Assembly (NCBI GenBank): GCA_910574935.1
Contig: CAJTCU010000018.1
Location: forward strand, 1 to 60,904
Length of the DNA: 60,904 nt
Reading direction: 5' to 3'
Origin: Oscillospiraceae bacterium
Lineage (GTDB): Bacteria; Bacillota; Clostridia; Oscillospirales; Acutalibacteraceae
Made by a program: the position numbers and the translations under genes. The notes beneath the pieces were generated by a model. That model saw only the letters and a program-made list of their open reading frames with translations. It did not search any database and was not told the DNA's origin. Numbering within the stretch: position 1 is the first letter of the stretch; the number at the start of each line of letters is the position of its first letter. This document shows, piece after piece, positions 7,337 to 16,179 of the stretch.

Positions 7337-8659
7337 TTAGCTCATTTTGCTTAATATCTCTTTGGGCTGTAAGCGAAACACTGGGATGTTAGACATTCCC
7401 ACAGAGAAGGCTACAACTAAGGTTCCAATTCCACAAACAGCCGCAAAGTTACGAACAGTTATTTCCACTTCCAGAGAAGAGGCGGTATCGCTGGCGATTG
7501 TTTCGGTTTGCGCGGAGACATTTTGCAGGAGAAGATCACCCGTTACATCCGCAACGACTTGGCCAGCAAAGAAAGAAATGCCAAATGCCAGCGCAGCGAT
7601 CATCATGACCTCTGCAAAATGTTGCAGAAATATCTGCGTCTTTCGGTATCCCATAGCCAGCAATATACCTGTTTCATGAATACGGCCCTTAATCCAAAGA
7701 CTTAGAATTAAAGACAACACCAGGGCACTGCCAATAATTAAGCAGGTCAACAAGGACGATACCAGGGCAGACATATTTTCCAAAGGTGCCGCTGTTCGCT
7801 GATATTCTTCATCGGCAGTTTCTACCGCAAAATCATCCCATGCAATATTGGCGTTTTCTTTTGCAGATTCAATGGTATTACTAAGCTGAGCCGGATCTTT
7901 CACATAAAATTCCAGTCGTTGATATTCTCCTGATTCCCCATTGGAATCGTCAATGAAAATTCGGTTCTGATAAAGAGAGGGTGGCGGTACAAGCCCCGCA
8001 TTAAGTTGTGGTTCCTTGATTTCGTAGATACCTACAATAGAGAAGGGGCTGGATGTTTTTTCTTGCGAAGATTGAAGCCAGATTTGATCTCCAACTTCTA
8101 AATTGTTAAGTCCTGCAAGTTCTTTACTTATGAGAACAACATTTTCATCTGTCGGCAGAATGTGACGCCCTTCAGTGATCTGAAAGGTTCCTTTTGAAAA
8201 AAACATGCTTTTTTCAGAGTCCGTATTCATTTCACTGGTAACAGTATGAAGTAATGTTTCATCATCATCGTATTGATTATTGGTCTCTACCAGTTCCAGA
8301 TATTCTCCATTGGCATTGGTCAGTATTGCCTCTCCAATTTGAGAAGCATTGTAGCTTTCAATATTAGGAGTTTTTAAGACTTCTTCAATCACAGAATCAT
8401 CTAACGGCGCACCGACATATTGAACACCACTGCTTTGATTTTCACTGGCTATAAAGTTTTCAGATTTAGATTTGTCCACCACTAACCCAAAACTACCACC
8501 AAGAGAGTGCCTTAGTTCTTGTGCTGCTGTATCGGCAGAATATTTAATCGAAAGCCCTACCAAAACAAAGGTTGAAACGACAAGCAGCACCATGAACAAC
8601 ACAATGCTTTTTCCCTTTTTACGGTGTACTGATAAAAAGGCTCTGCTTAAAGTGTTCAT
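7337..8659 (-). CDS. FtsX-family ABC permease (second)
   Basis: About 440 residues in MacB/FtsX layout: one N-terminal transmembrane helix (around 18-40), a large extracytoplasmic domain, then three C-terminal helices. The frame is open further upstream, but AGGAGG seven bases before the ATG at 8659 marks the start. It is paralogous to the next permease upstream, and the pair probably forms a heterodimer served by the ATPase at 5963-6667. It lies between the permease partner and the lipoprotein in one transcript. Confidence 0.85.
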   Translation of the reverse strand: MNTLSRAFLSVHRKKGKSIVLFMVLLVVSTFVLVGLSIKYSADTAAQELRHSLGGSFGLVVDKSKSENFIASENQSSGVQYVGAPLDDSVIEEVLKTPNIESYNASQIGEAILTNANGEYLELVETNNQYDDDETLLHTVTSEMNTDSEKSMFFSKGTFQITEGRHILPTDENVVLISKELAGLNNLEVGDQIWLQSSQEKTSSPFSIVGIYEIKEPQLNAGLVPPPSLYQNRIFIDDSNGESGEYQRLEFYVKDPAQLSNTIESAKENANIAWDDFAVETADEEYQRTAAPLENMSALVSSLLTCLIIGSALVLSLILSLWIKGRIHETGILLAMGYRKTQIFLQHFAEVMMIAALAFGISFFAGQVVADVTGDLLLQNVSAQTETIASDTASSLEVEITVRNFAAVCGIGTLVVAFSVGMSNIPVFRLQPKEILSKMS

Positions 8660-8670
8660 TATGTGACCTC

Positions 8671-10104
8671 CTAATCCATCTTTCCAAGCAGCTCTTTGGG
8701 CTTCAAACGGAAAATCGGAATAGAAGCTACCGTTACGGAGGCTATAATCAGCACCCCACCAATACCAAACACCCAAAACAGTGTTTGTGGCACAACTGTG
8801 ACTGTCAATTCAGTGACAGATGTTGTGTTTGTAGGGATTTCAGGCAACGTATAACCAAAGGAACCATCCTCACCAATCTCCGGTTCTTGTGTAACAGAAT
8901 TAGTGGTATCGGTGTCCAAGAGAGCATTTCCCATTCCTTGTGCAACTGCTGTACTGGCAAAAAAAGAAAGGCTGAACGCTAATACGGCAACAATAAGAAC
9001 CTCGGCCAGATGTTGCATTAAAATCTTTGCCTTACTAATACCAATAGAAAGTAAGATTCCGGTTTCATGAGTACGGCTCTTTGTCCACATGGTCAGAAGC
9101 AAAACTAATATGGCAACGCTTATGACTGTAGTAATCACAATAAGCGTCGTAATCAAACCTCCCAGATTGTCCAGCGGCAAAGCTGCAGATTCGTAGGATT
9201 TATTTTCTTCGGCCAACGTAAAACAATCCCAATCTATGGAATCCAGATTTCTTACATCTTCCATAATACTGTCCAACTTAGCCGGATCATCTACCTGATA
9301 ATGAACTTTGTAATAGCCCTCAGATGACCAGGATAACAGTTCTACGCTTGTTTCCACATCCATCAAAACTGTATTTTCCAGCAAATCTCCCGGTGTTGAA
9401 AACATGGAAACTTGTTGTGTTATCTTAGAATCAAAGATACCGACAATGGTAACTGTTTCTTGCAATTTTCCAGCTTCTTCATCTCCGCCTGTAATTTGTG
9501 GATTCATAGCGATTACAAATTGGTCGCCTAATTTCAGATTGTTTGATTCCGCCAACTCTTTATGGATCAGCACAGCGTTGTGATCCTCGCTGGTAATCTG
9601 GCGTCCTTCAATCAACTCAAGGCTGCCACCAGTAAACATATCAGCTTCCGCTGTATTGGTGTAGCCATAAATATTTGCCTGTTTACTCAGTACCGGCTCA
9701 TTGGCAAACATACTTCCTTCAATACTCTTTAACTTCAAATACTCGCCATCCATCGTTTTCAGATTTGCGGGGCCAATATTCTCTGCATTATATCCGCTTA
9801 CGCCGGGAACCTCTGCCACTTTATCCGCAATTTCTTTTGTCAGGGATTCTCCCACATACGCCATCGCATAGGAACCGTTCCCAAGATCACGGCGTTCATA
9901 TTTGCTCTGGTCGCTGTGATCTTCTTTCATGACAAATCCACCGCCTAAAGACTGACGCACATTTGCAGCCGCCTGGTCAGCGGCCTTGCGAATAGATACC
10001 CCGGAAATTACAAGTATACCTACGACTAAGAAAATCATAAACAGCAAGAGCGTCTTGCTCCATTTTCGGACAAGATACAAAATTGTCCTTTTTCCCACAT
10101 TCAT
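8671..10104 (-). CDS. FtsX-family ABC permease (first)
   Basis: 477 residues with the same plan as its downstream paralogue: helix near 13-33, extracytoplasmic MacB-like domain, and three C-terminal helices ending in IPIFRLKPKELLGKMD. AAGGAGG lies seven bases before the ATG. It is the first gene of the efflux operon; a probable regulator-binding direct repeat lies at 10172-10189. Family knowledge: such permeases extrude, or free from the membrane, hydrophobic or peptide compounds and are commonly controlled by an adjacent two-component system, as found here. Confidence 0.87.
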   Translation of the reverse strand: MNVGKRTILYLVRKWSKTLLLFMIFLVVGILVISGVSIRKAADQAAANVRQSLGGGFVMKEDHSDQSKYERRDLGNGSYAMAYVGESLTKEIADKVAEVPGVSGYNAENIGPANLKTMDGEYLKLKSIEGSMFANEPVLSKQANIYGYTNTAEADMFTGGSLELIEGRQITSEDHNAVLIHKELAESNNLKLGDQFVIAMNPQITGGDEEAGKLQETVTIVGIFDSKITQQVSMFSTPGDLLENTVLMDVETSVELLSWSSEGYYKVHYQVDDPAKLDSIMEDVRNLDSIDWDCFTLAEENKSYESAALPLDNLGGLITTLIVITTVISVAILVLLLTMWTKSRTHETGILLSIGISKAKILMQHLAEVLIVAVLAFSLSFFASTAVAQGMGNALLDTDTTNSVTQEPEIGEDGSFGYTLPEIPTNTTSVTELTVTVVPQTLFWVFGIGGVLIIASVTVASIPIFRLKPKELLGKMD

Positions 10105-10134
10105 AGAAGTGCCTCCTTTGCTTTGTTTTTCAGT

Positions 10135-10189
10135 ATTTTAGCAGGCATATTTCTCATGGGTATGGAACATAGTTGTCATGGAGTTGTCA
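10135..10189 (-). promoter_or_regulatory. Activator-type promoter with GTTGTCA direct repeats
   Basis: Read leftward, two TGACAAC repeats (plus strand GTTGTCA at 10172-10178 and 10183-10189) are spaced exactly 11 bp. They stand upstream of a poor -35 and a fair -10 (TAAAAT, 10135-10140). An 11-bp direct repeat ahead of a weak -35 is typical of OmpR-family activated promoters, so the response regulator at 12505-13170 is the obvious candidate. Confidence 0.55.
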
Positions 10190-10242
10190 AAACACTGTCT
10201 GTATATTGATAAACAGATTTTTCGTTTTCTTGGTCTTTCGGC

Positions 10243-10275
10243 AAAAAAGGCGGCGGCTCTAAAAAGCCACCGCCA
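10243..10275 (-). terminator. Terminator after second lipoprotein
   Basis: Minus-strand stem GGCGGTGGC/GAGCCGCCGCC with a short T-rich loop, followed by six T. It ends the regulator-kinase-lipoprotein transcript before the permease promoter. Confidence 0.85.
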
Positions 10276-10409
10276 GATCAAATAAGCGTGTCAGTATAGC
10301 TGCTGTACGACAGCTTTTTTGCCATCGTGCGGTAGCTAATCACTTATAGCCTGATTGTCTCATGAATATTCAAATCAGGAAGTCAAAACACTCCATGGGT
10401 CTTTCTATT

Positions 10410-10928
10410 TTACGTCCAATCATTATAAAAATCATCCATCCATTCTTCGGAATCTAAGCCATCAGAGGGTGAATCCACACTTACATTGCTTATATCGCTT
10501 AAAGTGATTTCACACGATCCGCTTGTGCCATCCCCAACAAGTATGATTCTTGCCGTACCTTTCTCCAAATCAATGGATGTATTCTGTGTACCATCACCTT
10601 CTAAAAGAGTGGAAATTTCCTTCTCCTCGGAGACAAGCAGCACTTTGAATTTTCCGCTGGACAGATTTGTCGAAAGGGCAAGGGAAATAGAAGCATCTTC
10701 TTGAGCATCGAGCATCCAGATGGTATCTTTTCCATTGAACCCTTGAAATTCTCTTTTCAGAGAAGTGTCCGTACTTCCGGTGTCCACACATTTTTGATAG
10801 GTATAGCTGTCCTCGTTAGAAAGGATGGAATTGCGGTCATTATATGAGGAATTTCCACAGGCAGATAATACCAATGTAAAAACCAAAGTCAAACAGAATA
10901 GTTTAATGATGTTTTTTGTGTATCTCAA
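10410..10928 (-). CDS. Lipoprotein of regulator operon, copy 2
   Basis: 172 residues with a lipobox ending LSACG and a mature domain nearly the same as the lipoprotein at 6684-7202; differences concentrate in the signal peptide and in scattered charged positions. Translation most likely starts at TTG (10928), since AAGGAGAG lies seven bases upstream and no ATG fits. It follows the sensor kinase gene and precedes a strong terminator. Function is unknown. Having one copy in the regulator operon and one in the transporter operon suggests a shared ligand-capture or sensing role. Confidence 0.8.
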   Translation of the reverse strand: MRYTKNIIKLFCLTLVFTLVLSACGNSSYNDRNSILSNEDSYTYQKCVDTGSTDTSLKREFQGFNGKDTIWMLDAQEDASISLALSTNLSSGKFKVLLVSEEKEISTLLEGDGTQNTSIDLEKGTARIILVGDGTSGSCEITLSDISNVSVDSPSDGLDSEEWMDDFYNDWT

Positions 10929-11059
10929 TGTAATCTCTCCTTATTTTATATTAGAACTTCTGTATAGCGGATAAATACACCATACACCTCCATTTTATCA
11001 ATGGGTCAACCCTATCTTGTTTAATGAAGTCCTCTTTGTATTGGTACGTTGAGATAACT

Positions 11060-12508
11060 TCATTTTACGAAGCGGTTATTTGTGGGGCAGTTTATTGTAA
11101 ATCTCATTCCATGCTCATACGGCATAAAGGAGTAAGGGATTTTGTAAGTATCCAAAAGTTTATGGGTGATATATAATCCAAGGCCATTTCCACCAGTTTC
11201 CCTGCTGCGAGAATAATCAGGCCGGTAAAACGCTTCAAACAAATGATTTAGGTCTTTCTCTGAAATCGGGACGCATTCATTTTCTACTATGATCGTGCTT
11301 TCTGAACAGATAACAGAGACTTTTCCACCACTGTTTGCATAATTCACAGCATTAGAGATAACATTGGAGATTGCCCGCTTTACAGCTTTGACCGGAATAT
11401 GAACCACCCCGGCTTTTTCTGTTTCAATATAAAATACAATTCCCTTTGAATCTGCAATCAAGCGGTAGGAATTACAGACCTCATGGAGCAACTCAGAAAG
11501 CTGGACTTTCTTGATAGGTTCTTCTGGCTGTCCAGTCAATTTAGAGGCGTCAAGCACCTCTTGGATCATAGAAGAAAGCTGCAGCATTTTTTCTTTGCAT
11601 ACAGGGAGATAAGTATCTGTATCTTCAAATTTCCCCACACCTAAGATCATGCTGTCCAGCATAGTGCAAACTGCCGATACAGGCGTTTTCAACTCATGCG
11701 AAGCAGCTCGCATGAAGTCTATTTTTGATTGCTCCACTTCGCTAACATGGGCGATTTCTGCGTGCAGATGATCTATTGATGTCAAAAGTTCCTTATAAAG
11801 TGCGTTGATATTTTGAGATAACTGTCCGATCTCATCCTTTGTGCGAATTTCACAGACAGCATTTCTCTTTAATAACCTCATTTGCTCTGTAGTTTCTGAT
11901 ATTTTCTTGATTGGTGTAGAAAGCCGTCTGGAATACAAAAACGCCACAATAGCAGAAATAATAAAGCAAATCAACAAGTTAATAGGAAGGATCTCAAGAA
12001 CAATGCCTTTTGTTTCATTTACCGGCTGCAATGTAACAAGAATAAGCAACGTACAATCTTCGTTATCTGCATTTTGAAACGTAAATTCCCGCTTTACAAA
12101 TTGTGCTGTTAAGTAGGGAGCCAGGCCATCAATCCCTTGTTCAGCGCCCGTAACATTAGACTGAGCATCATTCGCTTGATCTCCGGGAGAGGCTTGAAAA
12201 GAATAATCTTTCCCGTTTCCATTCAGGGCATCTTCAATATAAAAAGAACCATAGACATACTGTTTATCTCCGCAGGTCAAGTTCACAAATGCCTTATTCT
12301 TAGCATACCGCTCCAAAACCTTATCTTCCGATAATTCTGAGGATTGTTGAAGCTGCTGTATTATTTCCTCCCCTATGCTTTCCGCAAGACTTTCTTTTTG
12401 GTTTGTATAAAAAGCAGGTATCAGAAAATACATCAACCCATGCCCAATTAACGTAATGATAATCATTAACATAAGGGTATAACAAAAAGTTTTTGGAAAT
12501 AGTTTCAT
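11060..12508 (-). CDS. Sensor histidine kinase
   Basis: 482 residues. Two membrane helices (about 9-30 and 172-192) bracket an extracytoplasmic sensor of about 140 residues. Then come HAMP (195-250), HisKA with phosphoacceptor His271 in RAASHELKTP, and a HATPase domain with N-box NAVNYAN and G-box GGNGLGLYI. All catalytic motifs are intact. Its ATG overlaps the response-regulator stop by four bases, so the two are co-translated. It probably senses a compound handled by the neighbouring ABC efflux module. Confidence 0.92.
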   Translation of the reverse strand: MKLFPKTFCYTLMLMIIITLIGHGLMYFLIPAFYTNQKESLAESIGEEIIQQLQQSSELSEDKVLERYAKNKAFVNLTCGDKQYVYGSFYIEDALNGNGKDYSFQASPGDQANDAQSNVTGAEQGIDGLAPYLTAQFVKREFTFQNADNEDCTLLILVTLQPVNETKGIVLEILPINLLICFIISAIVAFLYSRRLSTPIKKISETTEQMRLLKRNAVCEIRTKDEIGQLSQNINALYKELLTSIDHLHAEIAHVSEVEQSKIDFMRAASHELKTPVSAVCTMLDSMILGVGKFEDTDTYLPVCKEKMLQLSSMIQEVLDASKLTGQPEEPIKKVQLSELLHEVCNSYRLIADSKGIVFYIETEKAGVVHIPVKAVKRAISNVISNAVNYANSGGKVSVICSESTIIVENECVPISEKDLNHLFEAFYRPDYSRSRETGGNGLGLYITHKLLDTYKIPYSFMPYEHGMRFTINCPTNNRFVK

Positions 12509-13170
12509 CGCACAGCCTCAAATTTATAGCCGATTCCCTTTACTGTTACAATACAGTCCAATCCTAACTTTTTACGAAGTCTGCCGATATATGTGTCAAT
12601 CGTCCTATCATTCAATGGAACATCTGTCCCCCAAATAGAATCGAGAATTTGATCTCTGGTCAACACAACTCCTGTATGATCCACCAGAATTTTCAGCAAC
12701 TGCACTTCTTTGGGTGAAATATCAATCAGCTTTCCTGCCTTTTCTGCTGAAAAGCCGGAGAAGTCCACTATAATATCTTTATAACTCCAAATATTTGCTG
12801 GTTCCGTTTTTCCAATACGCCGAAGAAGCGCCGTAATCCTTTTTCCCAGTAAAACGATGGAAAACGGTTTCGTTACATAATCATCTGCCAGATTGTCAAA
12901 ACTCATAATCTGTGTATCCATGTCGTCCATCGCTGTGAGCATAAGAATTGGTATGCTGCTTGCCTGACGAATCTTTTTCAAAACATTCAGACCGTTTATT
13001 TGGGGAAGCATGATGTCCAAAACAACCAGGTCTATCTCTTTGCTATTGAACAACTCTAAAGCCTGTTCTCCATCGTATGCTGAAAACACGATGTGGCCCA
13101 TATCCTGCAAATACTGACAAACAGATTCGTTTGTCAGGACATCATCCTCTACTATCAATAAGTTTGCCAT
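12505..13170 (-). CDS. OmpR-family response regulator
   Basis: 221 residues: receiver domain 1-120 with the acidic pair E8/D9/D10, phosphoacceptor Asp52 in VVLDIMLPQ and conserved Lys in VTKPF, then a winged-helix domain ending GIGYKFEAVR. GGGTGATGAA precedes the ATG. It is partner of the overlapping kinase gene. The GTTGTCA direct repeats ahead of the permease operon are the most likely target. Confidence 0.93.
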   Translation of the reverse strand: MANLLIVEDDVLTNESVCQYLQDMGHIVFSAYDGEQALELFNSKEIDLVVLDIMLPQINGLNVLKKIRQASSIPILMLTAMDDMDTQIMSFDNLADDYVTKPFSIVLLGKRITALLRRIGKTEPANIWSYKDIIVDFSGFSAEKAGKLIDISPKEVQLLKILVDHTGVVLTRDQILDSIWGTDVPLNDRTIDTYIGRLRKKLGLDCIVTVKGIGYKFEAVR

Positions 13171-13324
13171 TTCATCACCCTTTTTTATTTAGATATTAGC
13201 ATTCCAATGTGTCATGTATATGAATTTTCCATGGATAACGAGAAACTTTGTCAAGTAAGGCAGTAGACTCCACACAGACACGCCAATAAGTATATCAAAT
13301 TTTCTGAATAATTTCCATATATGC

Positions 13325-14101
13325 TTATGAATGTTCTTTTTCCTGTGTCCTTTCCGCAGACGGTCCCAGCAGATAGTCAATATTGGCCTTCACATTCTGC
13401 AGCTCCTGCATTTCTTCCCGTACCTGCTTATATTCCGCATAGGCTTTTCTCTTGGCCTCCAGCACTTCGGCATATTCTTCCCGCAGAGTCTTTACGGTAG
13501 GCAGCTTCTCCACTCCCAGGCTGTCAAAATATTTCTTCGCTGCCTGGTGGATCAGGATGTCAGCCTCATGCTCGGCCCGAAATTTTTTGCTGTAACCGGC
13601 TTTTCGATACGCAATGTGGACAGATCTCGTCTTAGAGTAATTGACGATCTGTTTCTGCAATTCTCCATTTTGAGATAAACGGCTTTCCATATCCTTGATC
13701 TGCGTGGAAAGCTCATTAAACCGGGAAGTCGTAGCCTGGGCCTTTGCTTGAAGGTCCTCATAGCTCATATCCCCATGCTCTTTCAGGTAAGCCACAGCTT
13801 TCGCAAGCTGCTTCACATTGAACACTTTGGCACAACGCTCATAACCGGCACCTTTACCGGCCCGCATTGCGGCGTCAATATCAATCAGCATCCTCACCGA
13901 AGAATTGGACCGTTTGGGCTGAACAGAGGGAATATAGGTTCCGGCGATCCTTTCCCGTATTGCCTGTTCAGTATAATCTCCTTTTCCCATCCATGTGCCA
14001 TAATGGTCCCGGCTGGGTTTCGGATTCTCTACAATGGAAAGCCCATGCTCCAGGCACAGCTCCCTCGCTGCCTGAATCTGCTCTTTGCTTACGCCGGGCA
14101 T
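13325..14101 (-). pseudogene. ICE relaxase, C-terminal remnant
   Basis: 258 codons matching the C-terminal region of relaxases of Firmicutes ICEs: MPGVSKEQIQAARELC, then GLSIVENPK, then a long charged coiled coil ending YLLGPSAERTQEKEHS. The N-terminal nuclease half with its catalytic Tyr and His triad is absent. The upstream sequence is instead the end of a replication-initiator gene, so most of the relaxase and everything between was deleted. It cannot nick oriT; the element is not self-mobilisable. The family call rests on remembered ICE proteins. Confidence 0.72.
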
Positions 14102-14173
14102 AGTGCCGGCACAGAATTTCTTTTCATCGTGCCCCGCCTCCTTTCTGTGATGAAAAAAGACACCCGAAGGCGC

Positions 14174-14473
14174 CTAACAGCCGTATAGGTCGTGATTGAC
14201 CTCGGCACGGTAATAACTGTCCATTGTTGCCGGGGCATTATACAGCGCTGCCAGCAGGTATGCCTTGATATTTCCGACTTTTGTGGTGTTCTTGTCAATG
14301 CAGTCAAAGACATACTCCAGGTGGCCGGAATTGATCTTCAGGAAACGGCCCTTTACCACCTCCCTGGGAAAATCATCCCCGGCAATACGGATATATGGAC
14401 GCTTGGACAAAACCACTTCAATCATAAGCTCCATAGTCTCGTCTAAGCGTTCTTTCCCATAACGGGAAACCAT
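14174..14473 (-). pseudogene. ICE replication initiator, C-terminal end
   Basis: 99 codons resembling the DUF6017-type end of ICE replication initiator A proteins: RYGKERLDETMELM, then IKAYLLAALYNAPATMDSYY. The N-terminal helix-turn-helix and the core are missing. The fragment lies head-to-tail with the relaxase remnant, the normal ICE order with the intervening genes removed. A fragment of the missing N-terminal part of such a protein, from another element, lies at 39933-40124. Confidence 0.68.
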
Positions 14474-14563
14474 ACAGTCATGTGGAGCTCGTTCAGGACT
14501 TTGTATTGATAGTCGCCCTCAACCTGAAAACAGCAGCCGTTTTTCCATTTCGTTTAATTCCAT
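14443..14563 (-). pseudogene. Small ICE protein, frameshifted
   Basis: AAAGGAGAT precedes an ATG at 14563 that encodes MELNEMEKRLLFSG and stops at 14519. Dropping one T in the TTTT run gives LLFQVEGDYQYKVLNELHM and continues to 14443, overlapping the start of the initiator remnant. This looks like a small conserved ICE open reading frame damaged by a one-base insertion. I cannot name its function. Confidence 0.5.
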
Positions 14564-14593
14564 GTGGATCTCCTTTCTCTTGAAAATGGGTAT

Positions 14594-14667
14594 AAAAAAA
14601 GGGCGCCCACCTATAAAAGTGAAACGCCCACGGCAACCAGCGGTCAGGCGATACACCGGACCGCTGG
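14594..14667 (-). terminator. Tandem hairpins in ICE leader
   Basis: Two minus-strand hairpins in series: CCAGCGGTC/GACCGCTGG (14637-14667), then GGGCG/CGCCC (14601-14629) followed immediately by seven T. They sit just upstream of the small ICE gene start, so they form either a terminator for vanished upstream genes or an attenuating leader. Confidence 0.5.
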
Positions 14668-14820
14668 CACTATTAAATTTTGTCGTTAATGAAACAGCCT
14701 CCTTTTTTCGATATTTTTCTCGCCATGTTTCAACTTGGAAAAGGAATTGAATAAATGACGGCAAACGCTCAAACCCCTTGAAAATAAAGGCTTTTTCCGT
14801 TTGTCGTTATTATACCGTAA

Positions 14821-15018
14821 CGGCACACGTTTTCGACCCTGGCACTCCAAAATGGAGTAGACATCAAAACGGTGTCGGGTATGCTGGGCCACTACAGTGC
14901 AGGGTTCACCCTGGACACCTACGCCCACGTCACCACCGCCGCGCAAAAAGAAGCAGCCAAGACGATGGGCAACCTCCTGGGGAGTAGTATCCGGTCGTTT
15001 CCGCTCCTATCCCCGTGA
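14821..15018 (+). pseudogene. Tyrosine integrase, C-terminal remnant
   Basis: Frame from 14821 reads RHTFSTLALQNGVDIKTV, then MLGHYSAGFTLDTYAHV, ending at TGA 15016-15018. This contains the Arg-His box (RHTF), the second His (GHY) and the catalytic Tyr (DTYAHV) of tyrosine recombinases. It starts abruptly: an in-frame TAA at 14818-14820 precedes it and no start codon exists, so everything N-terminal to the Arg box is gone. The break coincides with the compositional change from AT-rich to GC-rich DNA. Confidence 0.88.
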
Positions 15019-15024
15019 TGGGTA

Positions 15025-15059
15025 GGAGAAACCGCAAGCGGTTTCTCCCGGAGTTTTTT
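15025..15059 (+). terminator. Terminator after integrase remnant
   Basis: Perfect 11-bp stem GGAGAAACCGC/GCGGTTTCTCC with an AA loop, followed by six T. It sits seven bases after the integrase stop codon. Confidence 0.85.
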
Positions 15060-15141
15060 GATTCTGCTGTCGCAGACCCCCGAAACGTCCGAGCGGGTTC
15101 TGGTATGGGTCAGTGGGTCAACGAAGGGAAAACGAAAAAAG

Positions 15142-15176
15142 AAATCCCCGGAAACCCTAAAGTTTCCGGGGATTTT
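15142..15176 (-). terminator. Terminator downstream of tRNA fragment
   Basis: Stem AATCCCCGGAAAC/GTTTCCGGGGATT, T-rich on its left side. It directly follows the 3' end of the minus-strand initiator-tRNA fragment and is probably that gene's original terminator. Confidence 0.75.
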
Positions 15177-15177
15177 C

Positions 15178-15219
15178 GGTTGCGGGGGCAGGATTCGAAC
15201 CTGCGGCCTTCGGGTTATG
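15178..15219 (-). pseudogene. Initiator tRNA-Met 3' fragment (attachment-site scar)
   Basis: Reverse complement reads CATAACCCGAAGG, then CGCAGGTTCGAATCCTGC and CCCCGCAACC: anticodon CAT, the rest of the anticodon arm with its GGG/CCC-type stem, the TpsiC arm and the 3' acceptor strand of tRNA-fMet. Homology stops immediately 5' of the anticodon, so D-arm and 5' acceptor are missing and no functional tRNA can form. A 3' tRNA segment beginning at the anticodon loop is the typical duplicated core left by tRNA-targeting integrases. Its 3' side, with the native terminator, faces left. Confidence 0.85.
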
Positions 15220-15462
15220 GCTGTGGTGATTCGATTTTTTCCAGCAGCTTCCAGGCATTTCCGGCCCTTTTTGCTCGATTCTTCCGGCCAAAACCCGAAA
15301 GTCTGGCACTATATGCTTCCCTGAGCTTTTCCGGTTCTGGGTCAGAAAGTGGGTTGGGCGCTGAGAAAGCGAAAGGCCGAAAACGGAAGCGTCCGCAAAA
15401 TCTGCGTTGCAAAAAAAGAAAGAGTCAAGCGATATTCATCCATTTCAATTTGAGCGGAGAGC
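15220..15462. other. Spacer between tRNA scar and gntR
   Basis: No gene, RNA or repeat is recognised. By the orientation of the tRNA fragment, this side is where the integrated element should have continued, so it may be unrecognisable element DNA. Confidence 0.4.
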
Positions 15463-16179
15463 CTATTTGACAATCTCCACGATGAATTGATTACGGTCCG
15501 CCGGATAGAAATTTTCAGAGTATTCAATGGGCCGCTCCGCGCTGTCATAGCCTGTGGAGGAGATGTAGTGGCAGGGGGAATTATCCGGCAACCCAAACAG
15601 AGAGGCCGTCTTTCCATAGAGCATCCGCACCTCCAGAAAGCGCCGGACCTTGTTGACATAAACGCCGTTTTCCTCCAACACATCGTAGAAGGAGCGCTGC
15701 TCAAAATCGAACTGCAGCGCTGTGGGAACCAGGGAGTGGGGGAAATAGACGGTGGTCAATATCATGGGCTTTGCTGTGTCGGCATCCTTGATAAAGCGCA
15801 GGCGGCGCAGCTTGATGACCCGTTCCTCCTCTGTAATAGACAGGCAGCTTTGAATGTGTTCGCTGGGGTAGATCATGCTTAGCTCCAGGACCTTTGTCAG
15901 GGGAGAGAACCCTTTTTTCTCCATCTCCTGGTTATAGCTCTCAATAAATTTTGTATATTCCTGCAAGACCTTTGGCTTTGTTACAAAGCTGCCCCGGCCC
16001 CGTACTCTGGTTAGATAGCCCTCGTTCACAAGGTCGTTCAGGGCGTGGCGCACCGTGGGGCGGCTGACGCTGAACTGCTCGCTAAGGTCCATTTCCTTGG
16101 GAATCAGGTCTCCCTCCAAAAACTCCCCGTTCTGGATTTTTTCCAGAATGTATTGATAGACTTTGGAATAATTATGCAT
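15463..16179 (-). CDS. GntR/HutC-family transcriptional regulator
   Basis: 238 residues: GntR winged helix-turn-helix (1-70; LSEQFSVSRPTVRHALNDLVNEGYL) plus a UTRA ligand-binding domain (about 85-238; SSTGYDSAERPIEYSENFY). HutC-subfamily members sense sugars or sugar phosphates and repress catabolic operons. The ATG overlaps the stop of the upstream ROK kinase gene by eight bases, so they are coupled. TGTAATTACA palindromes inside both promoters of the divergent mannoside operons are its probable operators; its inducer is probably a mannose-derived metabolite (inference). Confidence 0.92.
   Translation of the reverse strand: MHNYSKVYQYILEKIQNGEFLEGDLIPKEMDLSEQFSVSRPTVRHALNDLVNEGYLTRVRGRGSFVTKPKVLQEYTKFIESYNQEMEKKGFSPLTKVLELSMIYPSEHIQSCLSITEEERVIKLRRLRFIKDADTAKPMILTTVYFPHSLVPTALQFDFEQRSFYDVLEENGVYVNKVRRFLEVRMLYGKTASLFGLPDNSPCHYISSTGYDSAERPIEYSENFYPADRNQFIVEIVK

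Noticed and set aside
15015-15470. 151-codon open frame across the tRNA fragment
   Set aside because: Its RGQDSNLRPSGY stretch is the known false translation of a tRNA 3' half, not a protein.
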